A DNA stretch of 5,500 nt from Alphaproteobacteria bacterium (GTDB lineage: Bacteria > Pseudomonadota > Alphaproteobacteria > Rhizobiales > Aestuariivirgaceae), in assembly GCA_005884715.1 (NCBI GenBank), contig VAZZ01000466.1, positions 1 to 5,500 on the forward strand, given 5' to 3'. Position 1 is the stretch's first letter. Every line of letters begins with the position of its first letter. Below are positions 1 to 5,272 of the stretch, one piece after another. Under the pieces are notes generated by a model. That model was not told the DNA's origin. It ran no database searches and was given only the letters and a program-made list of their open reading frames with translations. The position numbers were made by a program, and so were the translations under genes.

Positions 1-1
1 T

Positions 2-805
2 ATCGTGCTGCCGGCGACGATGTTCCTCGAACATGACGATATCTATCAGGGTGGCGGTCACCAGCACATCATGCTGGGGGCGAAACTGGTCGAGGCGCCG
101 GGCGAATGCCGCAACAATCATGACGTGATCACCGATCTCGCTTACCGCGTCGGCGCCGAGCATCCAGGCTTCGCTATGAGCCCCCGCGAGCTCATCGACT
201 GGACGCTGAAAAATTCCAACCGTCCGGATCTGGCAAAGCTCGAAGCGGATACCTGGATCGACGTGCAGCAGGATTTTGACTCCGCCCATTTCCTCAATGG
301 TTTCAGCCACCCGGACGGCAAGTACCGCTTCAAGCCGGACTGGAAATCGACACGGTTCAGGGCCGGCATCGGTCCCTATGGCCCCATCGATGATATGCCG
401 GCGATGCCCGATCACTGGGGCGTCATCGAAGAGGCAAACGAAACCTATCCCTTCCGGCTGGCGACCAGTCCGGCCCGCGCCTTTCTCAACTCGACCTTCA
501 ACGAAACCCCGTCCTCACGCAAAAGGGAGGGTCGGCCAACGGTTTTCGTCCATCCCGACGACCTTGCGGCCCTCGATATCAAGGATGGCGACAAGGTGAG
601 GCTCGGCAGTGCACGGGGCGTGGTGACGCTTCATGCCAAGGCGCTTGCCGGGATACGCCGCGGCGTCCTGATCGCGGAATCGATCTGGCCGAATGAGGCT
701 TTCGAGGATGGCAAGGGCATCAACACGCTCACCGGCTGCGACCAGCCGGCGCCGGCGGCGGGCGGCGCGTTCCATGACAACCGGGTATGGATGATGCCGG
801 CCTGA
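2..805 (+). CDS. Molybdopterin (bis-MGD) oxidoreductase, C-terminal part
   Basis: This is the C-terminal 267 residues of a molybdopterin-dependent oxidoreductase of the formate dehydrogenase/BisC-like superfamily. The 5' end lies outside the window: the frame is open from base 2 and the GTG at base 5 is an internal valine. The first visible residues (IVLPATMFLEHDDIYQGGG) match the segment in which these enzymes approach the active-site cofactor. From about residue 148 (YPFRLATSPAR) to the end is the molydop-binding barrel, with FVHPDDLAALDIKDGD and RLGSARG typical of contacts to the guanine-dinucleotide part of the cofactor. The family catalyses two-electron redox reactions on small substrates. 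The N-terminal part, which would show any 4Fe-4S cluster and the Mo ligand, is missing, so substrate and electron partner cannot be named. No signal for export can be judged. The stop is TGA, and the next gene begins 154 bases later. Confidence 0.88.
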   Translation: MVLPATMFLEHDDIYQGGGHQHIMLGAKLVEAPGECRNNHDVITDLAYRVGAEHPGFAMSPRELIDWTLKNSNRPDLAKLEADTWIDVQQDFDSAHFLNGFSHPDGKYRFKPDWKSTRFRAGIGPYGPIDDMPAMPDHWGVIEEANETYPFRLATSPARAFLNSTFNETPSSRKREGRPTVFVHPDDLAALDIKDGDKVRLGSARGVVTLHAKALAGIRRGVLIAESIWPNEAFEDGKGINTLTGCDQPAPAAGGAFHDNRVWMMPA

Positions 806-817
806 GCTTTTTGCTCA
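803..817 (+). other. Small T-loop inverted repeat overlapping the oxidoreductase stop codon
   Basis: TGAGC (803-807) and GCTCA (813-817) flank five T residues, and the first arm starts at the TGA stop codon. The 5-bp stem is too short to call a terminator with confidence. It is recorded because it sits exactly at the end of the gene. Confidence 0.2.
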
Positions 818-857
818 CCGGTCCGATGCTGCAGATGAACCCCAGATGAATGGACAG

Positions 858-879
858 ATCAGCCTGCACTCAGGCTGAT
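858..879 (+). terminator. Hairpin, 9-bp perfect stem, downstream of the oxidoreductase
   Basis: ATCAGCCTG (858-866), loop CACT, CAGGCTGAT (871-879) form a perfect 9-bp stem with a four-base loop, 53 bases after the oxidoreductase stop. No T-run follows on either strand, so it is not a textbook intrinsic terminator. It could still protect the mRNA 3' end, or be an intergenic repeat. The structure is certain; the role is inference. Confidence 0.4.
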
Positions 880-910
880 GATGGCACGGTGCGGCCAAGT
901 TCGGCGCCCG

Positions 911-937
911 CCCGCCTCCCCAATGAGGGGAGACGGG
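911..937 (+). repeat. Imperfect palindrome/hairpin just ahead of the small exported-protein gene
   Basis: CTCCCC (916-921) and GGGGAG (927-932) pair around the loop AATGA. After one C/A mismatch the stem continues with CCCG (911-914) against CGGG (934-937), giving 10 pairs in all. The hairpin ends five bases before the Shine-Dalgarno sequence of the gene at 960. Palindromes with a CTCCCC...GGGGAG core are, as I remember, common intergenic elements in rhizobia, so a dispersed repeat is the likeliest reading. A leader structure affecting translation is the alternative. Confidence 0.45.
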
Positions 938-959
938 TTCTTGAGAGAGAGAATTCACC

Positions 960-1184
960 ATGCTCCGCACCGCATTGGCTGGAGTGCTGCTGACAGCGTT
1001 TCTGGCTGGTCCTGCCGCGGCTGGCGAAAAGAACTCGCCGAAGCTGACCCAAGAGGCGAAGGACGGCGCTCGGATCACCCAGGAAAACATCGTCAAGATG
1101 AAGCTCAGGCAGGTGCAGCGGGCGACGGCGCCGACCCCCAGTTTGCCGCAGGTGCCGCCGTCGCCATCCGCACCCGCCAACTGA
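960..1184 (+). CDS. Small exported protein with proline-rich tail, unknown function
   Basis: I do not recognise this 74-residue protein. Residues 1-21 form a convincing signal peptide: an N-terminal arginine, a hydrophobic stretch (LAGVLLTAFLAGP) and an AAA cleavage site before GEKN. The mature part of about 53 residues is charged and probably helical around residues 28-55 (QEAKDG to RQVQRA), then becomes rich in Pro, Ser and Ala (TPSLPQVPPSPSAPAN). No cysteine is present, so it is neither a lipoprotein nor disulphide-bonded. The ATG start is supported by a GAGAGAGAGA purine tract (943-952) seven bases upstream. The gene lies between two hairpins (911-937 and 1196-1228), which suggests its own transcript. 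Longer ORFs overlap on both strands but lack a signal peptide or comparable start signal. It is probably a real periplasmic or secreted protein. Confidence 0.6.
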   Translation: MLRTALAGVLLTAFLAGPAAAGEKNSPKLTQEAKDGARITQENIVKMKLRQVQRATAPTPSLPQVPPSPSAPAN

Positions 1185-1195
1185 CCTTAATTGAA

Positions 1196-1228
1196 TCAAA
1201 GACTTAGGGCGTGGCTCTAAGTCTTTGA
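1196..1228 (+). terminator. Perfect 12-bp hairpin after the small exported-protein gene
   Basis: TCAAAGACTTAG (1196-1207) and CTAAGTCTTTGA (1217-1228) form a perfect 12-bp stem with a nine-base loop, starting 11 bases after the stop codon at 1184. Only a short ATTTT follows, about eight bases beyond the stem, so termination may be weak or factor-assisted. The position strongly suggests a transcript end. The sequence may also belong to a dispersed rhizobial intergenic repeat. Confidence 0.5.
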
Positions 1229-1274
1229 AAAGAATCATTTTGCCAAATTGAGAATCAGCACACATTTCCCCGCC

Positions 1275-1382
1275 ATGAACGCACATCGAGCGACCTTGCC
1301 GCCCCAATGGTTCCTGATCATGGCCGTCCTGCTATTGGCAGCGATGGCGGCGCCTCTTGCCATCATGGCCGTTCCTGTCTGA
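1275..1382 (+). CDS. Possible 35-residue small membrane protein
   Basis: This is a short ATG-to-TGA frame of 35 codons. After a polar start (MNAHRATLPPQ) it is almost wholly hydrophobic: residues 12-31 (WFLIMAVLLLAAMAAPLAIM) would make one membrane-spanning helix. The predicted orientation, with positive residues at the N-terminus, fits a single-pass inner-membrane miniprotein. There is no clear Shine-Dalgarno sequence; the bases before ATG are CATTTCCCCGCC. It sits alone between the hairpin at 1196-1228 and the operator-like repeat at 1426. I cannot name a family. It could be a chance frame in GC-rich DNA, so confidence is low. Confidence 0.28.
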   Translation: MNAHRATLPPQWFLIMAVLLLAAMAAPLAIMAVPV

Positions 1383-1425
1383 CCCGGCGATACCGCGCCA
1401 GAAATCGTGATGTCCTGCCAGGCTC

Positions 1426-1442
1426 CTGACATATTTTGTCAG
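1426..1442. promoter_or_regulatory. Inverted repeat CTGACA-N5-TGTCAG, probable operator of the WYL regulator
   Basis: CTGACA (1426-1431), TATTT, TGTCAG (1437-1442) is a perfect 6-bp inverted repeat ending 22 bases before the regulator's ATG. Arms of this size with a short AT-rich centre fit a dimeric HTH protein. The CTGACA arm could also overlap a -35 element, and I see no convincing -10. I infer autoregulation by the adjacent YafY-type protein from position and symmetry; the sequence alone does not prove binding. Confidence 0.5.
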
Positions 1443-1464
1443 CAGGCTGCGCTAGGCTTCGACC

Positions 1465-2178
1465 ATGAGACGCGCTGACAGACTCCTCCAGGTGCTCCAG
1501 ATCATGCGCCGCCATCGGCGGCCGGTGACCGGCGAAACCATGGCCGAGGAGCTCGAAGTGTCACTGCGCACCGTCTATCGCGACATCAATTCACTGGTGA
1601 GCCAAGGGGTGCCGATCAGGGGCGAGGCTGGCATCGGTTATGTGCTAGGCGCAGGCTTCGACATGCCGCCCCTGATGTTCACTGTCGATGAGCTCGAAGC
1701 GGTGATGCTGGGCCTGCGCTGGGTGACGCGGCGAGGCGACGGCCAACTGTCGCGCGCGGCGCGAGACAGCGTCGCCAAGATCGGAGCCGTTTTGCCCGAA
1801 GGATTGAGACCCTTCCTGTTCGATGCGGGCCTCGTAGTGCCCCCGCGCGAGGAACGGGCGGCGGATGCCGTCGATGTCGCCCAACTGCGGAGCGCCATCC
1901 GCGAAAGCCGCAAGGTCGCCATCCAGTATCGCGACGAGGCCGAACGACCTACCGAGCGCACCATCTGGCCGATCGGCATCGCCTATTACGAAGCGACGCG
2001 CAACATCATCGCCTGGTGCGAATTGCGCACCGCCTTCCGCCATTTCCGCACCGACCGCATCTCACATTTCGATATACTGAAGGACCGCTATCCGAAGCGG
2101 CGCAAAGCCTTGCTCAAGGAATGGCAGGAGGAATTGCGCGCCGAGACCGAGAAGCCCGATCTTGATGTGTTTCTTTAA
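1465..2178 (+). CDS. YafY-type transcriptional regulator, HTH + WYL domains
   Basis: This 237-residue protein is a DNA-binding regulator of the YafY/WYL family. Residues 1-60 are a winged helix-turn-helix of the HTH_11/DeoR-like type: RRADRLLQVLQIMRRHRRPV, then the recognition helix SLRTVYRDINSL (33-44), then wing GEAGIGYVL. Residues 65-90 (FDMPPLMFTVDELEAVMLGL) are the usual linker helix. Residues 137-205 form the WYL domain, which in this family is thought to sense a ligand or nucleic acid. The nominal W-Y-L position reads AWCEL (183-187), followed by the conserved FRHFRTDRI (191-199). The length is normal for the single-WYL subgroup. The ATG start gives the canonical MRRADRLLQ beginning; no strong Shine-Dalgarno sequence precedes it. 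An inverted repeat lies 22 bases upstream. No partner gene follows in the same direction, so the controlled genes are unknown, although such regulators often control themselves and a neighbour. Confidence 0.9.
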   Translation: MRRADRLLQVLQIMRRHRRPVTGETMAEELEVSLRTVYRDINSLVSQGVPIRGEAGIGYVLGAGFDMPPLMFTVDELEAVMLGLRWVTRRGDGQLSRAARDSVAKIGAVLPEGLRPFLFDAGLVVPPREERAADAVDVAQLRSAIRESRKVAIQYRDEAERPTERTIWPIGIAYYEATRNIIAWCELRTAFRHFRTDRISHFDILKDRYPKRRKALLKEWQEELRAETEKPDLDVFL

Positions 2179-2199
2179 GCGCGCTTAGTTCCTCGTATT

Positions 2200-2218
2200 T
2201 GGAGATGCGAAATCTCCA
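2200..2218. terminator. Short hairpin between the convergent regulator and purN genes
   Basis: TGGAGAT (2200-2206), loop GCGAA, ATCTCCA (2212-2218) make a 7-bp perfect stem 21 bases after the regulator stop and about 65 bases beyond the purN stop on the other strand. There is no T-run on either side. Its location between convergent genes suggests a transcript-end structure, possibly for both directions. Confidence 0.35.
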
Positions 2219-2283
2219 TCCCATCCGTCAACCGTTATCCCCTGAATAAGCGCAAGCGAGCGGCCCTGTACCCGTGGAGAATT

Positions 2284-2918
2284 TTATGGATCCCGGCTTT
2301 CGCCGGGATGACGATATGGGAAAGCGGGAATAATGAGTGGCGGTTCAATGCCGGTCGAAGCGGCCACGATCTTCTCACCCTCGACGCGAATAGCGCCGGA
2401 TGCCAGCAGCGCCAGCGCGCGCGGATAGATCTTGTGTTCGGCATCGAGCACGCGCGCGGCAAGCGTTTCGGGCGTGTCGCTTTTGAGCACCGGCACGCTC
2501 GCCTGGGCAAGGATCGGGCCGTCATCGACGTTGTTGCGCACCAGATGCACGGTGCAGCCATGCCGCGTGGCGCCAGCGAAGGGTGGATATTGATCATCCG
2601 GTCGCGCCATTGATCGACAAAGCCCGGGGTCATGATGCGCATGAAGCCGGCGCAGGCAATGAGTTCGACATGATGACGTTTCAGAGCCGCATCGAGCGCC
2701 TGGTCGAAAGTCTCGCGCGAGGCGTAGGATTTGTGATCGACGACTTCCGTCGCAATGCCCTGCGCCCTGGCGAAATCGAGCCCCGGGGCTGCCGGACGAT
2801 TGGAAATGACGACGGTGATTTCAGCTGGAAAGGCCGGATCCTGCGCGGCCCGGACGAGGGCCTGCATGTTCGATCCGCGCCCCGAGATGAGAATGCCGAC
2901 CCTTTTGCGCGCCGTCAT
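2284..2918 (-). pseudogene. purN: Phosphoribosylglycinamide formyltransferase, frameshifted
   Basis: PurN transfers a formyl group from 10-formyl-THF to GAR, the third step of de novo purine synthesis. The first 115 codons (2918 to 2574) read normally: VGILISGRGSNMQALV near the N-terminus, AGFMRIMTPGF at 90-100, and INIHPSL at 109-115 with the catalytic Asn110 and His112. The family then continues with a conserved LP...GLHTH loop of about 16 residues. Here that loop is absent and the rest resumes in another frame at about 2574: GATRHGCTVHLVRNNVDDGPILAQ, containing the catalytic Asp of DDGP, then TPETLAARVLDAEHKIYPRAL. The implied loss is 49 bases. Read straight on, the first frame ends at 2235 with an unrelated tail. 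The ATG overlaps the purM stop as ATGA, so the two are co-translated. The last codons come from an intergenic repeat. It is either a true pseudogene or an assembly error. Confidence 0.88.
2286..2314. repeat. Dispersed proteobacterial palindrome (ATCCCGGC-TTTC-GCCGGGAT)
   Basis: ATCCCGGC (2290-2297), TTTC, GCCGGGAT (2302-2309) form a perfect 8-bp stem with a four-base loop, flanked by GG and GACG. This is the core of a very common intergenic repeat in proteobacteria. When translated it gives the tell-tale strings HPGESRDP or VIPAKAGI, and both appear here in two minus-strand frames. It lies at the 3' end of purN between convergent genes, the usual place for such elements, and may act as an mRNA-end stabiliser or weak terminator. 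Confidence 0.75.
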
Positions 2919-4000
2919 CCCAGAGCGAGCTTTCCGCTGGGCCTGACCTGCTCCTCGCTGCCGCTGCGCGCCACGATGCGGCCGAGCGTCACCACATGCT
3001 CGCCTTGCGCAGCGAGGAGGCGGGCAACCTCTGAAGCATTGTCGGCCTCGACCACGCAGATCATGCCGATGCCGCAGTTGAATGTCCTGAGCATCTCTCT
3101 TTCCGTGACATTGCCGGTTCGCTGCAGCCAGCCAAAGACCGGCGGGCAGGGGACTTCCGAAAGATCGATCTCGGCCACGGTATCCCGCGGCAGGACGCGC
3201 GGGATATTTTCGAGGAAGCCGCCGCCGGTGATATGGGCGAGCGCCTTGATGCCGTCCGAACCTCTGAGCGCGGCGAGGACCGGTTTCACATAGATGCGGG
3301 TCGGCGTCAGCAGCGCTTCGCCGAGCGACTTGCCGGGCGCGAAAGGAGCCTCGTGCGCATAGGTGAGACCGCTCACCTCGACAAGGCGGCGGATCAGCGA
3401 ATAGCCGTTGGAATGGGGTCCAGATGATGCAAGCCCGAGAACCACATCACCAGGACCCACATTGGCGCTCGGCAATATCTTCTCGCGCTCGACCGCGCCC
3501 ACCGCGAAGCCCGCGAGATCATAGTCGCCGCCATGATACATGCCGGGCATCTCTGCCGTTTCCCCGCCAATGAGGGCGCAGCCCGCCTGCCGGCAGCCTT
3601 CCGCGATGCCGGCGATGACAGCGCGCGCCTCATTCACCGCAAGTTTGCCGGTGGCGAAATAATCGAGGAAGAAGAGAGGCTCGGCACCTTGCACGATGAG
3701 GTCGTTCACCGACATGGCGACAAGATCGATGCCGACCGTATCGTGCAGCCCTGAATCGATGGCGATACGCAGTTTGGTTCCGACCCCATCATTGGCCGCA
3801 ACCAGCACCGGGTCCTTGAACCCGCAAGCCTTGAGATCGAACAGGCCGCCGAAGCCGCCGAGTGCTGAATCGGTTCCCGGCCGCGCCGTGGCCTTCGCCA
3901 GGGGCTTGATCTGCTCGACCAGGGTGTTTCCAGCTGAAATATCAACCCCGGCATCGGCATAGGAAATGCCGTTATGGCCGTCTTGTTTGCCTGCACCCAT
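2915..4000 (-). CDS. purM: Phosphoribosylformylglycinamidine cyclo-ligase (AIR synthase)
   Basis: PurM closes the imidazole ring of FGAM with ATP to give AIR, the fifth step of cytoplasmic de novo purine synthesis. The 361-residue protein has all the family landmarks: YADAGVDISAGN (14-25), DGVGTK (71-76), GGETAEMPG (145-153), ASSGPHSNG (191-199), HITGGGFLENIPR (256-268) and FNCGIGM (307-313). The length is normal for alphaproteobacterial PurM. I chose the ATG at 4000. The frame also has a TTG at 4018, preceded closely by AGGA, which would add six residues (367 in total). The GAGG at 4016-4013 is 12 bases from the ATG, which is rather far, so the TTG start remains possible. The TGA stop overlaps the purN start (ATGA), which indicates translational coupling. 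It is transcribed divergently from the gene at 4111. Confidence 0.96.
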   Translation of the reverse strand: MGAGKQDGHNGISYADAGVDISAGNTLVEQIKPLAKATARPGTDSALGGFGGLFDLKACGFKDPVLVAANDGVGTKLRIAIDSGLHDTVGIDLVAMSVNDLIVQGAEPLFFLDYFATGKLAVNEARAVIAGIAEGCRQAGCALIGGETAEMPGMYHGGDYDLAGFAVGAVEREKILPSANVGPGDVVLGLASSGPHSNGYSLIRRLVEVSGLTYAHEAPFAPGKSLGEALLTPTRIYVKPVLAALRGSDGIKALAHITGGGFLENIPRVLPRDTVAEIDLSEVPCPPVFGWLQRTGNVTEREMLRTFNCGIGMICVVEADNASEVARLLAAQGEHVVTLGRIVARSGSEEQVRPSGKLALG

Positions 4001-4053
4001 GCCGCTAGTTTGCCTCAATGATCCTGGATTTCTGCTGTGCCGCGGTGAATAGC

Positions 4054-4082
4054 CTGAACGGCCATGCAGATAAAGCGTTCAG
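4054..4082. promoter_or_regulatory. Inverted repeat in the purM / DUF2066 divergent promoter region
   Basis: CTGAACG (4054-4060) and CGTTCAG (4076-4082) are perfect 7-base inverted arms separated by 15 bases. They lie in the 110-base gap between the divergent starts at 4000 and 4111. The centre-to-centre distance of 22 bases is two helical turns, which suits a dimeric regulator binding one DNA face. No convincing -35/-10 pair could be assigned in either direction. The regulatory role is inference. Confidence 0.35.
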
Positions 4083-4110
4083 TTGAGTGCTGCAGGCGAT
4101 GGAGTTTTTG

Positions 4111-5235
4111 ATGAAGTGCCGATTTTGGGGCCTGCTTGCAGCTTTCCTGACGCTTCTTGTCCTTGTTGCACCTGATCGGGCGCGGGCCGTCGGTCCAGTC
4201 GAGACCGGGCTGTTTTCCGTAACCGGCGTCCAGGTGGATGTGACCGACAAGGACGCCGCGAGCGCCCGCACCCGCGCCATCATCGAAGCGCAAGTGAAGG
4301 CATTCTATATACTGGCCGAGCGTCTGGGCTCGCCCGAGGCCGCCCAGCGCCTCCAGGGCATGGATGCCCGCGATATCGGGCGCTTGCTGCGTTCGCTTTC
4401 CATCGAGGAGGAGCGCTCGGGCCCCGGCCGCTATATCGGCAAGCTCACGGTGCGCTTCCTGCCTGATAAGATCAGGCAGGTTCTCGGGCGCTACGGCATC
4501 GACGTCGTCGAGGACCAGGCGCCCGCGGTCATCGTCCTTCCCGTGTGGAAGGGGCCCAATGGCCTGGTGATCTGGGAGGACAATCTCTGGCGCAAGGCCT
4601 GGCTCGATCTCAAGGCCGCGCAGTCGCTGGTGCCGATCATCGTTCCGCTCGGCGATCTCGAAGATACATCCGCCATCACCGCCGATGAGGCGGCGGCAGG
4701 CAATGCCGTCAAGCTTGAATCGCTGATGCTGCGTTATGAGGCCAAAGGCGTCCTGGTGGCGATGGCCGAGCCTGATCCGGCGGGCGGCATCCACGCCGTG
4801 ATGCAGGGAGATTCGCCCCTGGGGCGGATCAATTTCGACAAGATCTATACGGCAGACGACGGCACTCCCGAATCGGCCGCTGCGACCGCCGCCAAGCGAT
4901 TCGATGAGGTGATGCTGGAAAAATGGCGCAGCGTCCGGATCAAGATGGCGGCCGATGCGCGTGCTCGTGCCGAGGCGGAGCAGCAGACGCGGCGCGCCGC
5001 CACGTCGCTTCCGGTCGCCGTTCCCTTTTCCGGCATTTATCAATGGAACGGCATAAGGGCGAAGCTTCTGGCGACACCGGGGGTCATCGGCGTCGATGTG
5101 TCGACCATCGCCGACAATGGCGCCGTCATCCAGCTGGCCTTCCTCGATTCCGTCCAGGATCTGCAATCGGCGCTGTCGGGCAGCGGCCTTAGACTGGTTC
5201 AGTCACGTGGGACATGGGTGCTGCAACCGTTATAG
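4111..5235 (+). CDS. Exported DUF2066-type protein
   Basis: This 374-residue protein resembles the DUF2066 family of envelope proteins; its function is unknown. Residues 1-26 are a signal peptide (MKCRFW, hydrophobic LLAAFLTLLVLVAP, cleavage after RARA), so the mature protein is probably periplasmic or outer-envelope. The mature N-terminus (FSVTGVQVDVTDKDAASAR, then RAIIEAQVKAFYILAERL) and the block ending KLTVRFLPDKIRQVLGRYGI carry the family pattern. Next comes an alpha/beta part (VIVLPVWKG, IVPLGD), a basic/alanine-rich helix around residues 258-300, and a small C-terminal domain (NGIRAKLLATPGV to RGTWVLQPL). I chose the ATG at 4111 because GGAG (4101-4104) lies six bases upstream and the resulting signal peptide is typical. 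The in-frame GTG at 4087 and ATG at 4099 have poorer sites. It lies 33 bases before the phosphatidyltransferase and probably shares its transcript. Confidence 0.8.
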   Translation: MKCRFWGLLAAFLTLLVLVAPDRARAVGPVETGLFSVTGVQVDVTDKDAASARTRAIIEAQVKAFYILAERLGSPEAAQRLQGMDARDIGRLLRSLSIEEERSGPGRYIGKLTVRFLPDKIRQVLGRYGIDVVEDQAPAVIVLPVWKGPNGLVIWEDNLWRKAWLDLKAAQSLVPIIVPLGDLEDTSAITADEAAAGNAVKLESLMLRYEAKGVLVAMAEPDPAGGIHAVMQGDSPLGRINFDKIYTADDGTPESAAATAAKRFDEVMLEKWRSVRIKMAADARARAEAEQQTRRAATSLPVAVPFSGIYQWNGIRAKLLATPGVIGVDVSTIADNGAVIQLAFLDSVQDLQSALSGSGLRLVQSRGTWVLQPL

Positions 5236-5236
5236 T

Positions 5237-5272
5237 ATGACCGAAGCAACCATCTTTTATCTCGTTCAATGA
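5237..5272 (+). CDS. Possible 11-codon leader ORF overlapping the next start (ATGA)
   Basis: An ATG one base after the upstream stop opens 11 codons (MTEATIFYLVQ), and its TGA overlaps the ATG of the phosphatidyltransferase. The arrangement could couple translation, since neither start has a visible Shine-Dalgarno sequence. It is too short to judge by composition and may be chance. Confidence 0.22.
   Translation: MTEATIFYLVQ

Noticed and set aside
870..1307. Long minus-strand open frames (145 and 121 codons) and a 109-codon plus frame across the small-gene region
   Set aside because: They overlap the frame with a good signal peptide and ribosome site, have Arg/Ser/Ala-rich compositions typical of antisense frames in GC-rich DNA, and resemble no family.
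1426..1458. Standard -35/-10 promoter for the regulator (CTGACA with TAGGCT)
   Set aside because: The spacing would be 21 bases and the -10 match is poor, so only the inverted repeat is reported.
2235..2573. Continuation of the first purN frame to a 227-residue protein
   Set aside because: After INIHPSL the sequence turns into an Arg/Cys/Ala-rich tail unlike PurN. True PurN sequence lies in the other frame, so this length match to the family is a coincidence.
2583..3293. Plus-strand open frame of 236 codons across purN and purM
   Set aside because: It is a mirror of the conserved purine genes with no domain of its own. It spans the purN lesion only because that region is GC-rich.
4087..4110. 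GTG at 4087 or ATG at 4099 as the start of the DUF2066-type gene
   Set aside because: ATG 4111 has GGAG six bases upstream and gives a standard signal peptide beginning MKCRFW. The earlier starts add residues before it and have poor ribosome sites.
4015..5166. Minus-strand open frame of 383 codons opposite the DUF2066-type gene
   Set aside because: Its composition (many His, Asp, Arg, Gly and Gln) is that of an antisense shadow. The plus frame has a signal peptide, a Shine-Dalgarno sequence and family similarity.
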